Assembly: GCF_039537505.1 (NCBI RefSeq)
Contig: NZ_BAABAQ010000011.1
Coordinates: 124,001-188,000, forward strand
From: Streptosporangium oxazolinicum
GTDB taxonomy: Bacteria > Actinomycetota > Actinomycetes > Streptosporangiales > Streptosporangiaceae
DNA length: 64,000 nt
Reading direction: 5' to 3'
Positions 8,181-15,564 of this stretch are shown piece by piece; positions within the stretch are counted from its first letter, which is position 1; each line of letters begins with the position of its first letter. Below the pieces are notes generated by a model. It made no database searches. It was given only the letters and a program-made list of their open reading frames with translations, and had not been told where the DNA came from. The position numbers and the translations under genes are program-made.

Positions 8181-9199
8181 GTCAGTCGAGTCAGGAGCAC
8201 GCCATCAACACATCGGAACCCCCGGGCGCGTCGCCGCTCAGGATCCTCTGCATCACCGGCTGGTGCCGCAACGGCAGCACCATCATCGGCAACATCCTCA
8301 ACGAGGTCCCGGAGTTCTTCCACGTCGGGGAGATGCACTTCCTGTGGAAGAACTCCGCGGGCAGGGGCGCGAACAGCTCGTGCGGCTGCGGCAGGCCACT
8401 GACCGAGTGTCACATCTGGTCCAGGATCCTCCCGCTCGACCGGCCGCCAGGGGTCTCGGCGGAGGCCCACGCGGACACCGTCATCCGCCGGCAGCTGGCC
8501 TGCGTACGGACGCGGCACACCTGGCGCGTGCTCGGCCGCGGGCCGCACTCCGCCGAGATCCGCGAGCACGCCGCCCTGATGACGCGGACCTACCACGCCG
8601 TCGCCGCCCTGACCGGGGCGCGCGTGCTCGTGGACACCACCAAGATCCCCGGTGAGGCGGCCCTGCTGCCGCACCTCGAAGGTGTGACGCCCTACTACGT
8701 CCATCTCGTGCGCGACCCCCGGGCGGTCGCCCAGTCGTGGAGCCGGGAGAAGCAGTACTGCTACGTCATGTCGTCCAGGAAGAGCACGGCCTACTGGCAC
8801 GGCTTCAACGTGGCCTCGCGGGCGATCCTCCGGCGCCATCCGGAACGGTCGACGTTCCTGCGCTACGAGGACTTCATCGCCGACCCGGCCGGGACGATCG
8901 GCGCGCTGCTGCGGTTCTGCGGCGCCGATCCCGCCGCCAACCCGGTGCGGGGCCGGACGGTCGAGCTCCACACCAACCACACGGTCACCGGGAATCCGGA
9001 TCGCTTCAACACCGGCACCACCGTCATCCGGAACCGGGACGACTCCTGGAGGACCGGTCTTCCCGTGCCCGCCAGGCTGGCCGCGACGACGCTGTCATGG
9101 CCGCTCTTCCGGCGCTACGGCTACGAGTACGGCGGCACCCTCCCCATCGGCCCGAGGCGGTCCGGCACCGCGCCACCGCGGGCGACCGGTGAGCGTTAG
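8177..9199 (+). CDS. Sulfotransferase family protein (PAPS-dependent)
   Basis: About 340 aa. The N-terminal PAPS loop is G-W-C-R-N-G-S-T-I-I-G-N, followed by E-x-x-x-F-F-H-V-G-E-M-H-F-L-W, a C-G-C-G pair of cysteines and L-T-E-C-x-x-W. The 3'-phosphate site is V-H-L-V-R-D-P-R-A-V-A-Q-S-W near the middle, with R-Y-E-D-F downstream. The start is uncertain: the TTG at 8177 overlaps the MFS stop (TTGA) but lacks a ribosome-binding site, while AGGAG (8193-8197) sits 6 nt before an in-frame ATC at 8204. Sulfotransferases are recalled as typical members of Family 3 encapsulin clusters. It probably sulfonates a hydroxyl or amine of the product. Confidence 0.85.
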   Translation: MSQSSQEHAINTSEPPGASPLRILCITGWCRNGSTIIGNILNEVPEFFHVGEMHFLWKNSAGRGANSSCGCGRPLTECHIWSRILPLDRPPGVSAEAHADTVIRRQLACVRTRHTWRVLGRGPHSAEIREHAALMTRTYHAVAALTGARVLVDTTKIPGEAALLPHLEGVTPYYVHLVRDPRAVAQSWSREKQYCYVMSSRKSTAYWHGFNVASRAILRRHPERSTFLRYEDFIADPAGTIGALLRFCGADPAANPVRGRTVELHTNHTVTGNPDRFNTGTTVIRNRDDSWRTGLPVPARLAATTLSWPLFRRYGYEYGGTLPIGPRRSGTAPPRATGER

Positions 9200-9242
9200 G
9201 CCCGTACGACGGCGGGTGCCCGTCGAGGAACCCGTACGACAG

Positions 9243-9422
9243 CACGGCAAGCACGGCAAGCACGGCAAGCACGGCAAGCACGGCAAGCACGGCAAGCACG
9301 GCAAGCACGGCAAGCACGGCAAGCACGGCAAGCACAGCAAGCACGGCAAGCACGGCAAGCACGGCAAGCACGGCAAGCACGGCAAGCACGGCAAGCACAG
9401 CAAGCACAGCAAGCACGGCAAG
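9243..9422 (+). repeat. Minisatellite: 20 tandem copies of a 9-bp unit (CACGGCAAG)
   Basis: Twenty uninterrupted units fill 180 bp between the sulfotransferase stop and the SDR ribosome-binding site. Seventeen units are CACGGCAAG; units 11, 18 and 19 have A for the fifth base (CACAGCAAG). In one plus-strand frame they would encode His-Gly/Ser-Lys repeats. That frame runs on out of phase into the SDR gene, so translation is doubtful. The array ends directly at AGGAGGAGGA. Confidence 0.95.
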
Positions 9423-9433
9423 GAGGAGGACGG

Positions 9434-10261
9434 TTGGACCTGGGGCTCAAGAACAAGGTCGCGCTCGTCGCCGGTGGCTCCAGCGGCCTCGGCCTGGCCA
9501 CCGCCATGGAACTGGCCGGGGAGGGGGCGCACGTCGCGATCGGCGCACGCGACCGCGACCGGCTCGCGGAGGCGGAACGGAGCGTCAAGGAGGTGGCGCG
9601 CGGACGCGTGCACGTCACGAGCGTCGACGTCACCGACGGGGACGCGGCGCGCCGCTGGGTCGACGAGGTCGCCGCCGACTTCGGCGCGCTCCACATCGTC
9701 CTGGTCAGCGGGGGCAGCCCGCCGATCGGCACGGCCTCGCGGTTCGAGCCGGCCGACTACCAGGCGGCCGTCGACAAGGTGCTCTCCCCGGCGATCGCCC
9801 TGGCCCTCGCGGCGCTGCCGCACCTGAGGGCCGCCCGGTGGGGCCGGCTGCTCTTCGTGGCCTCGGAGACGGCGAGCGTCCCCATCGCGCAGCTGGCGCT
9901 GTCCGGGGTGACCCGCGCCGCCATCGTGCGTTTCGCCCAGTCCCTCGCCTCGGAACTCGGCCGCGACGGCATCACCGTCAACGTGCTGGCGCCCGGCACG
10001 ACCCGTACCCCGCCGGTGGAACGGGCGGCGGTGAGGCTGGCCGTGGACGGCGACGTCGAGGCCCGGCTGCGCGCCATGGGCGATCACAACGCCCTGGGCC
10101 GCCTCGCCGACCCGGCCGAGTTCGCCGCCGTGGCGGCCTTCCTCGCCGGGGAGCGGGCCTCGTTCGTCACCGGCGCGCTCCACCTGATCGACGGTGGCGC
10201 CAGCGTGGTGGGGCCGGAACCGGCCCACCTCACCTCCGCGAACAGGGACACCTTCACATGA
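9434..10261 (+). CDS. Short-chain dehydrogenase/reductase with atypical active site
   Basis: 275 aa. The TTG at 9434 is chosen because AGGAGG (9421-9426) lies 7 nt before it and the protein then begins directly with the Rossmann fold. The NAD(P) motif is G-G-S-S-G-L-G (about residues 14-20), with D-V-T-D and a V-S-G-G segment where N-A-G is usual. The catalytic region reads V-A-S-E-T-A-S and then L-A-L-S-G-V-T-R-A-A-I, so the canonical Tyr-x3-Lys is absent. The C-terminal V-L-A-P-G-T-T and I-D-G-G blocks are normal. Part of the shell-protein cluster. It is either a member of the divergent SDR group with an L-S-x3-R motif or a non-catalytic relative. Confidence 0.8.
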   Translation: MDLGLKNKVALVAGGSSGLGLATAMELAGEGAHVAIGARDRDRLAEAERSVKEVARGRVHVTSVDVTDGDAARRWVDEVAADFGALHIVLVSGGSPPIGTASRFEPADYQAAVDKVLSPAIALALAALPHLRAARWGRLLFVASETASVPIAQLALSGVTRAAIVRFAQSLASELGRDGITVNVLAPGTTRTPPVERAAVRLAVDGDVEARLRAMGDHNALGRLADPAEFAAVAAFLAGERASFVTGALHLIDGGASVVGPEPAHLTSANRDTFT

Positions 10262-10330
10262 CGGCCGGGGCGGTCCCCGCCGGGGCCCGGATGGCGGGGC
10301 TCAGGAGGGTGGGGCCACGAGATACAGGCC

Positions 10331-10414
10331 CGGGAAGACGGGGCCTCGGAAGACGGGGCCCCGAAACGCAGGGCTCCGGAAGACGGATTTTCGGAAGACT
10401 CGGAAGACAAGGAA
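10331..10414 (+). repeat. Degenerate purine-rich repeats (GGAAGACGG units) before the methyltransferase gene
   Basis: At least five diverged copies of CGGAAGAC occur, partly as a 15-bp unit with GGGGCCT. They fill the spacer between the SDR and methyltransferase genes and end in the AAGGAAGG ribosome-binding site. The spacer resembles the minisatellite one gene upstream in position, though not in sequence. Confidence 0.6.
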
Positions 10415-10424
10415 GGCACCCGTG

Positions 10425-11276
10425 ATGTCGACGACCAGTCACGCCTACACCGAGAGAGACGTCCGCGACTTCTTCGACCAGACCCTCAGCACCTATCTGA
10501 GTTTCTGGGACGGCGACGGTGTCCTGCACACCGGCTACTTCACGGACGACACCGACGACGACTACCGCGCCGCCGCCGAGCGGACGTCCGACATCCTGGC
10601 CGCGGACGCCATGATCGACGGCTCCTCCTCCGTGCTCGACGTCGGCTGCGGCTGCGGCAACTTCCTCATCCACCTCGCCAGGCGGTTCGGCTGCCGGGGA
10701 GCGGGGCTCGACCTGAGCGTGGAACGCGTGAAGTTCGCGCAGGAGGCGCTCACCGCCGAGACCGGGCTCGACATCGGGTTCCGCCAGGGCTCGGTCATAC
10801 AGATGCCCTACGAGACGGGCACCTTCAGCCACGTCGTCAGCCAGGACGCGCTCTGCCTCGTACCGGACAAACCCAGCAGCCACCGGGAGATCCACCGTGT
10901 CCTCAGGCCGGGGGGCGTCTTCGCCTTCTCCGACTTCCTCCAGCCCAAGGAGGAGATCGGCGAGCGCGCCCGCAAGCACGTCTACGACCGCGTGAGATGG
11001 AACGGCGGCTACTCGTTCGTCGGCTACCAGGCCGTCCTGCAGGAGGCCGGGTTCGAGATCCTCCTGGCCCGCAACCTGGAGAGCCACCTCAGGCAGACCT
11101 ACCGCGTACTGGGCAGGACGGCCACGGAGCGCGCCGGGACGACGCGGGACGCCGCGGCCCGCGACTGGATGCTGGCCTTCGCCGAGTCCTGCGCGGAGAT
11201 CCAGGTCGCCATCGACGACGGCGAGTTCGGCTGGGGGATGTTCGTCACCCGCAAGCCCGGCGACACCACGCCGTAG
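10425..11276 (+). CDS. SAM-dependent class I methyltransferase
   Basis: 283 aa. The SAM motif V-L-D-V-G-C-G-C-G-N-F (about residues 65-75) is followed by the acidic G-L-D-L-S strand end, a G-S-V-I-Q-M-P-Y motif II region, and L-R-P-G-G-V-F-A-F-S-D in motif III. This pattern is typical of small-molecule methyltransferases of the tocopherol/sarcosine/sterol type. The ATG at 10425 has GGAAGG 8 nt upstream; an in-frame GTG at 10422 is the alternative. Lies immediately before the shell-protein gene. Likely an O-, N- or C-methylation step of the product; the acceptor is unknown. Confidence 0.85.
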   Translation: MSTTSHAYTERDVRDFFDQTLSTYLSFWDGDGVLHTGYFTDDTDDDYRAAAERTSDILAADAMIDGSSSVLDVGCGCGNFLIHLARRFGCRGAGLDLSVERVKFAQEALTAETGLDIGFRQGSVIQMPYETGTFSHVVSQDALCLVPDKPSSHREIHRVLRPGGVFAFSDFLQPKEEIGERARKHVYDRVRWNGGYSFVGYQAVLQEAGFEILLARNLESHLRQTYRVLGRTATERAGTTRDAAARDWMLAFAESCAEIQVAIDDGEFGWGMFVTRKPGDTTP

Positions 11277-11322
11277 CGCCGGTCCACGCCGGGCGCGGAA
11301 CCACCATGACCGCCGGATCACC

Positions 11323-12213
11323 GTGAGCGAGGACGTCATGCAGCGTACAGAAGGTATGAAACGGACGATGGCCGAGGTCGTCGCCGAGCGGAAGAAGCAG
11401 ATGTCGCCGGGCCGGACGTTCGTCGAGGCCTGTATGGCCAAGGGGCTTGAGGCCTCCGTCGAGTACGACGTGACGATCACCGACTCGCTGACGAGTTCGC
11501 GGCGCAAGCCGCGTTACCCGGCGCGCAACATGCTCAAGGTCGTCGACCTCTCCAGGGACCCCCGGCGGTACTACTGGCACGAGAGCCCGCCCCGGCCGGG
11601 CGACCCCGAGGTCGACGAGGCCGACCTGAGGCGCGAGGCGGCGAACCGCTTCCACAGGTCGCCGATCCCGGAGCTCTATCCCACCACCGCGTGGGTGCAG
11701 GTACCGCCCGGCCTGTGGGAGGACCCCGAGACCTTCGAGTCCTTCATCAACTACCGGCTGATCGTCCGCCTCGGCACGGCCGAGAACCACACGATCATCC
11801 GAGGCGAGGGCGGGCTGCTGAACATCCCCGACGTCATACGCATGACGTCGAAGGGCCCGTTCACCTCGACGATCCTCGCGGCGTGCAACGAGGCGGAGCA
11901 GATGGGAGGCACGGCCGACGGCCTCATCATCAACCCCGTCGACTACTACCGCTTCATGGGACAGGGCCGCCTGATGGACGACCTGGAGCAGAACGGCGTC
12001 TTCATCGTGCGGACGCGTCTGGTCGACCCGGGAACCGCCATCGTCGGCGACTTCGGGCACGGCGCCCAGCTGTTCGACGCCGGCCGCTCGGTGATCCGCT
12101 TCGCCGAACCGCCCCCGGGGACCTTCGCCGAGCCCGGCATCGCGCTCATGGCCGAGATCTACGAGCGGGTCGTGATCAACCTCATGACCAACTTCTTCAT
12201 CGTGACCCTGTGA
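11323..12213 (+). CDS. HK97-fold shell protein, Family 3 (natural product) encapsulin-like
   Basis: 296 aa. The C-terminal half reads like the A-domain of an HK97 capsid: a G-G-T-A-D-G-L-I-I-N-P-V-D-Y-Y run, then N-G-V-F-I-V-R-T-R-L-V-D-P-G-T-A-I-V-G-D-F-G-H-G-A-Q-L, then a V-I-R-F-A-E strand and a helix with A-E-I-Y-E-R-V-V-I-N. The order matches known capsid and encapsulin proteins (target position, bound value, G-D-F-x-x-G-A). There are no portal, protease, terminase or tail genes nearby; instead it is flanked by sulfotransferase, SDR, aminotransferase, methyltransferase and racemase genes, as recalled for Family 3 encapsulins. Predicted to assemble a protein nanocompartment enclosing pathway enzymes. 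Start: GTG 11323 overlaps the stop of a six-codon frame; ATG 11338 with GAGG 5 nt upstream is the alternative. Confidence 0.78.
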   Translation: MSEDVMQRTEGMKRTMAEVVAERKKQMSPGRTFVEACMAKGLEASVEYDVTITDSLTSSRRKPRYPARNMLKVVDLSRDPRRYYWHESPPRPGDPEVDEADLRREAANRFHRSPIPELYPTTAWVQVPPGLWEDPETFESFINYRLIVRLGTAENHTIIRGEGGLLNIPDVIRMTSKGPFTSTILAACNEAEQMGGTADGLIINPVDYYRFMGQGRLMDDLEQNGVFIVRTRLVDPGTAIVGDFGHGAQLFDAGRSVIRFAEPPPGTFAEPGIALMAEIYERVVINLMTNFFIVTL

Positions 12214-12267
12214 CCGCGCCCCCCCGCGAGCGTGATCCCGTGATCGTGACCCCGTAGAGGACCGCAC

Positions 12268-13605
12268 ATGGCTCCCCCGTTCCCGCCCCCGCCTTCGCGG
12301 CCCTCACCGAACCCGGCACCCATCCGGCGCGATCCCGACGTCCTCGTCATCGGCGGAGGCGTCGTCGGCCTGTTCTGCGCCTACTACCTGCGCCGCGCGG
12401 GCAACGGCGTGACCGTCGTGGAACGCGGGCCGCTCGGCGGTCCCCAGTCCTGCTCGTACGGCAACACCGGCTTCGTCGGCACGCAGGGCGCGCTTCCCCT
12501 CGCCGAGCCCGGCGTGATGGCCCAGGGGTTGCGCTGGCTCCTCAACCCGGAAAGCCCCTTCTACATCAGGCCGCGGCCGGATCCCGAGCTGCTGTCCTGG
12601 CTCCGGCACTTCCGCCGCGCCTGCAACGAGCGGGACGCGAAGGCCGGGTTCCGGGTGCTGGTCGACCTGAAGAAGCGCAGCCTCGACATCCTGCGCGAGC
12701 TCTGCACGCCGGGCGACCTCGCCTCCACCTTCACCGCCCGGGGCATGCTCCTCGCGTACCGGACACCGCAGGGGTTCGAGAAGGCCCGCCGGTCGGTGCC
12801 CGGTACGGTCGCGAGCGGCGTGCCGCTGCGCGTCCTCGAACCGGGGGAGCTGGGCGTGCTCGAACCGGACGCCGAGTTCGACATCCACGGCGCCCTGTAC
12901 AACGAGGAGGGCGCCTGCCTGCGGGTCCCCGAGTTCGTCACCGGTCTCGCCCGGACGCTCGAAGGCATGGGCGTCGAGATCCACGAACGGACCGAGGTCG
13001 TCGGCTTCGAGGTCGCGGGCCGCGAGATCCGGCGGGTCAGGACCACGCGAGGGGATCTCAGCCCCCGGGAGACGGTCGTCGCCGCCGGGACGTGGTCGGC
13101 GGAATGCGCCCGAGGGCTGGGCCTCGGGCTCAGGCTCCAGCCCGCCAAGGGGTACTCCGTCACGGTCAGGGCACCGGCCAACGCGCCCCGGCTGCCGGTC
13201 CTGCTGGGGGAGGGGAAGGTCGCGATCGTGCCCCTCGGCGACCGTCTCCGCTTCGGCGGAACCCTGGAGCTGTCGGGCCTGGACGCCACGATCTCCCGCC
13301 GCCGCGTGGACGGCATCCTGCGAACCGTCCACACCTACCTTCCGAAGCTGGAGAGCACCGAGATCCTGGAAACCTGGAGCGGCTTCCGCCCCTGCAGCCC
13401 GGACGGTCTTCCCTACCTGGGACGCGCCGGCCCCTACCGCAACCTCTCCGTCGCGTGCGGCCACGGCCACATCGGCATGGGCCTCGCGCCGGTCAGCGGC
13501 AGGCTGATCGCCCAGATCGTCGCCGGAGAGCGGCCCGAGACGGACCTCACCCCCCTGCGCCCCGACCGCCACGGAGGTCGTACCCGGTTCCGGCTCCGGT
13601 CCTGA
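12268..13605 (+). CDS. FAD-dependent amino acid oxidase/dehydrogenase (DadA/glycine oxidase superfamily)
   Basis: 445 aa. After a Pro-rich N-terminal extension of about 24 residues (M-A-P-P-F-P-P-P-P ... I-R-R-D-P-D) the Rossmann motif V-I-G-G-G-V-V-G-L-F starts. The DAO-type elements follow: V-V-E-R-G, Y-G-N-T-G-F-V near the isoalloxazine, V-V-A-A-G-T-W-S, and the C-terminal W-S-G-F-R-P-C-S-P-D-G-L-P and C-G-H-G-H-I-G-M-G blocks. D-amino acid dehydrogenases have this arrangement. AGAGGA precedes the ATG. Between the shell protein and an Asp/Glu racemase, so it may oxidise an amino acid intermediate formed by its neighbour. The disordered N-terminus is unusual for the family. Confidence 0.85.
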   Translation: MAPPFPPPPSRPSPNPAPIRRDPDVLVIGGGVVGLFCAYYLRRAGNGVTVVERGPLGGPQSCSYGNTGFVGTQGALPLAEPGVMAQGLRWLLNPESPFYIRPRPDPELLSWLRHFRRACNERDAKAGFRVLVDLKKRSLDILRELCTPGDLASTFTARGMLLAYRTPQGFEKARRSVPGTVASGVPLRVLEPGELGVLEPDAEFDIHGALYNEEGACLRVPEFVTGLARTLEGMGVEIHERTEVVGFEVAGREIRRVRTTRGDLSPRETVVAAGTWSAECARGLGLGLRLQPAKGYSVTVRAPANAPRLPVLLGEGKVAIVPLGDRLRFGGTLELSGLDATISRRRVDGILRTVHTYLPKLESTEILETWSGFRPCSPDGLPYLGRAGPYRNLSVACGHGHIGMGLAPVSGRLIAQIVAGERPETDLTPLRPDRHGGRTRFRLRS

Positions 13606-13667
13606 CCGACCGGCCGCGCCCGCATCCGTGCCCAGGACGTGACAGCACCCTCCGACGGGAGAGAACC

Positions 13668-14411
13668 ATGATGACAACCGAGGCGGACGCGACGCGCGAC
13701 GTCGCGATCGGCGTCCTCTGCTGCGACACCGACTTCACCAAGGTTCCGGGGCACATCCGCAACCGGGCCACCTTCGACTTCCCCGTCATCTACCGGGTCG
13801 TGGACGGCGCGACGGCGGAGCGCGTGGTGACCCTGGCCGACCCGAGCCTGCTCGACCCGTTCGTCCAGGCCGCGCGGGAACTCGAGGCGCGGGGCGCGGC
13901 GGCCATCACCGGTGCCTGCGGCTTCCTCGCCATCTTCCAGCGGGAGCTGGCCGACGCGGTCAACGTCCCGCTCCACGCCTCAAGCCTGATCCAGCTGCCC
14001 ATGGTCCACCGCATGATCCGCTCGGACCGGAAGGTCGGGTTGCTGGTCGCCAAGAAGCCCTCCCTCACCCGGCGTCACCTGGAGGCGGTCGGTGCCGAGC
14101 ACGTCCCGGTCTGCGTCGCGGGCCTGGAGGACCAGCCGGAGTTCCGCGAGGTCATGCTCGAAGGACGGCGAGCCGAACTCGACGCCGACCGCCTGGGCCG
14201 CGAGGTGCTGGGCCAGGCCGAACGACTGGCGAAGGAGAACCCGGACATGGGAGCACTCGTCATCGAGTGCACCGACGTGGTGCCCTACGCGCACGAGATC
14301 CAGGCGCGGCTCGGCCTGCCGGTCTTCGACATCGTGACGCTCACCCAGATGGTCCACCGGAGCCTGACCCGCCGCCCCTTCGGCACCTCCGGCTCCGCCG
14401 GGAACCCGTGA
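13668..14411 (+). CDS. Asp/Glu/hydantoin racemase-family protein
   Basis: 247 aa. Both catalytic cysteines expected of the two-cysteine racemases are visible: one in I-T-G-A-C-G-F-L (about residue 84) and one in V-I-E-C-T-D-V-V-P-Y (about residue 202). The N-terminus G-V-L-C-C-D-T is the usual first strand. GGGAGAG is 4 nt from ATG 13668 and 7 nt from ATG 13671, so either could be used. The neighbouring gene encodes a D-amino-acid-oxidase-like flavoprotein, so an epimerisation of an amino acid or a decarboxylation in the same pathway is plausible. Family members also include maleate isomerases and arylmalonate decarboxylases. Confidence 0.82.
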   Translation: MMTTEADATRDVAIGVLCCDTDFTKVPGHIRNRATFDFPVIYRVVDGATAERVVTLADPSLLDPFVQAARELEARGAAAITGACGFLAIFQRELADAVNVPLHASSLIQLPMVHRMIRSDRKVGLLVAKKPSLTRRHLEAVGAEHVPVCVAGLEDQPEFREVMLEGRRAELDADRLGREVLGQAERLAKENPDMGALVIECTDVVPYAHEIQARLGLPVFDIVTLTQMVHRSLTRRPFGTSGSAGNP

Positions 14412-14544
14412 CCGCGACCGGACGGAACCCGCCCGGATCCCCACGGACGCCATCGTTCTGGCCACAAGAGGTCATCTCGTTGTCACCGGGGAAACGCGGT
14501 GGAAGTGTCGTGGTTTCTTCAAAAAAAGTAAGTGGGAGGTCACT

Positions 14545-15276
14545 ATGAGCCAGAGCACGCACGCGACCCCGAAACAGATACGGATGGCGGCCGTGCAGGC
14601 GGCGATCGCCAAGACGAAGATGACCACGGCCAAGCTGTGGAACCCCTGGCCGGACGTGGTGGACGACACCGTCGACATCAAGACCCTGAAGGCAGTGGCC
14701 GGCGGAGGGAACGTTCCAGAGATCATTCCCGACGGCCGGCGGTTCTCCGACCTCAAGCCCACGCACCTGACGACGCTCGGCACGGAGGCGGGGCTCGGCG
14801 GGCCGGTCACCCAGGGCACGTTCGACGAGGCCCGCCAGAAGATCAAGAGCAAGTACGTCGCGACCGGGCGGGCCAACTACCGCGAGCTCGCCAACGCCAA
14901 CTGCACGCTCTTCGCCTGCTGCGTCATCGGGATGCTCGCCGCCCAGCCCAAGCTGCTCGGCTCGGGCGTCAAGGTGGAACTGCTCAACCTCCTCGACACC
15001 ACCGGGGGCGGGGGGCACGCCTACGTCGTCGTGGGGCGCGCCGAGGGCGACGTGGGCGACATCGAGACCTACGGTCCCGACTGTTTCTTCATTGACCAGT
15101 GGTACGCCCGCCACAAGAGCGGCACACCGGGCGTCCAGGGCGTCAAGGACGCCATCCCGGGTGAGTCTCCCAATCCCTTCTGGGACCCCGGTTTCCACAC
15201 CTTCGTGAGCGAGGGGACCTCCCCCGCCGTGAAACTGACCTTCACCAGCGACGAACTGTCCAAGCTCGGACTCTGA
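14545..15276 (+). CDS. Papain-like cysteine protease/amidohydrolase candidate (Cys-His-Asp)
   Basis: 243 aa; no name recognised. An N-A-N-C-T-L-F-A-C-C-V helix (Cys at about 126), a G-G-G-G-H-A-Y-V-V-V-G strand (His at about 155) and a P-D-C-F-F-I-D-Q-W-Y strand (Asp at about 178) give the order and spacing of a C-H-D triad in papain-fold proteins, including secreted effectors and transglutaminase-like enzymes. No signal peptide. GGGAGG lies 7 nt before the ATG. It follows the racemase after 133 nt in the same direction and is followed by a terminator, so it could be the last cluster gene or a separate unit. Possible roles are processing, amide formation or toxin; function is inferred from the triad only. 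Confidence 0.6.
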   Translation: MSQSTHATPKQIRMAAVQAAIAKTKMTTAKLWNPWPDVVDDTVDIKTLKAVAGGGNVPEIIPDGRRFSDLKPTHLTTLGTEAGLGGPVTQGTFDEARQKIKSKYVATGRANYRELANANCTLFACCVIGMLAAQPKLLGSGVKVELLNLLDTTGGGGHAYVVVGRAEGDVGDIETYGPDCFFIDQWYARHKSGTPGVQGVKDAIPGESPNPFWDPGFHTFVSEGTSPAVKLTFTSDELSKLGL

Positions 15277-15295
15277 TCCCCCCGCCGCACCGAAT

Positions 15296-15333
15296 CCGAG
15301 GTCCAACCGTCCATCGGGCGGTCGTGGCCTCGG
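15296..15333 (+). terminator. Hairpin after the cysteine-protease-like gene
   Basis: CCGAGG...AACCG pairs with CGGT...CCTCGG with a few mismatches, 20 nt after the stop codon. No T-run follows, as is common in actinomycetes. Confidence 0.5.
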
Positions 15334-15442
15334 TCCTTCCTGGCCGTACGCGGCCGCACCGGGCGTCGAAACCCTTTTCGGCCTTTCCCCGCGGCGGAAG
15401 AAAGTGACTCGAAATGCCAGAGTTTTGTCGTTGAACGTGGAT

Positions 15443-15482
15443 GGTATGTGAGTGCCGGTGCACGCTCCGGCACTCACATACC
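15443..15482. repeat. Perfect 16-bp inverted repeat with 8-nt loop
   Basis: GGTATGTGAGTGCCGG (15443-15458) and its exact complement (15467-15482) flank TGCACGCT. It lies mid-gap between two plus-strand genes, 160 nt after one stop and 83 nt before the next start. It could be a second terminator or a dimeric operator. Confidence 0.7.
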
Positions 15483-15564
15483 GCACGAACCTGAAAGCAT
15501 ATGGTGACGAGTTCGGGAACGGTGTAAGTTATTGTGTCAAAGACTCTCAAATTTAACGGTGTAG

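Noticed and set aside
9243..9422. CRISPR-like array
   Set aside because: Units are contiguous 9-mers with no spacers; this is a minisatellite.
9189..9827. Open frame encoding a (His-Gly/Ser-Lys)20 protein
   Set aside because: It runs out of phase into the SDR gene with no sensible C-terminus, and no ribosome-binding site precedes GTG 9189. Kept as a repeat, with the peptide mentioned only as a possibility.
11323..12213. Prophage capsid gene
   Set aside because: No portal, protease, terminase, tail or integrase genes are visible on either side; neighbours are biosynthetic.
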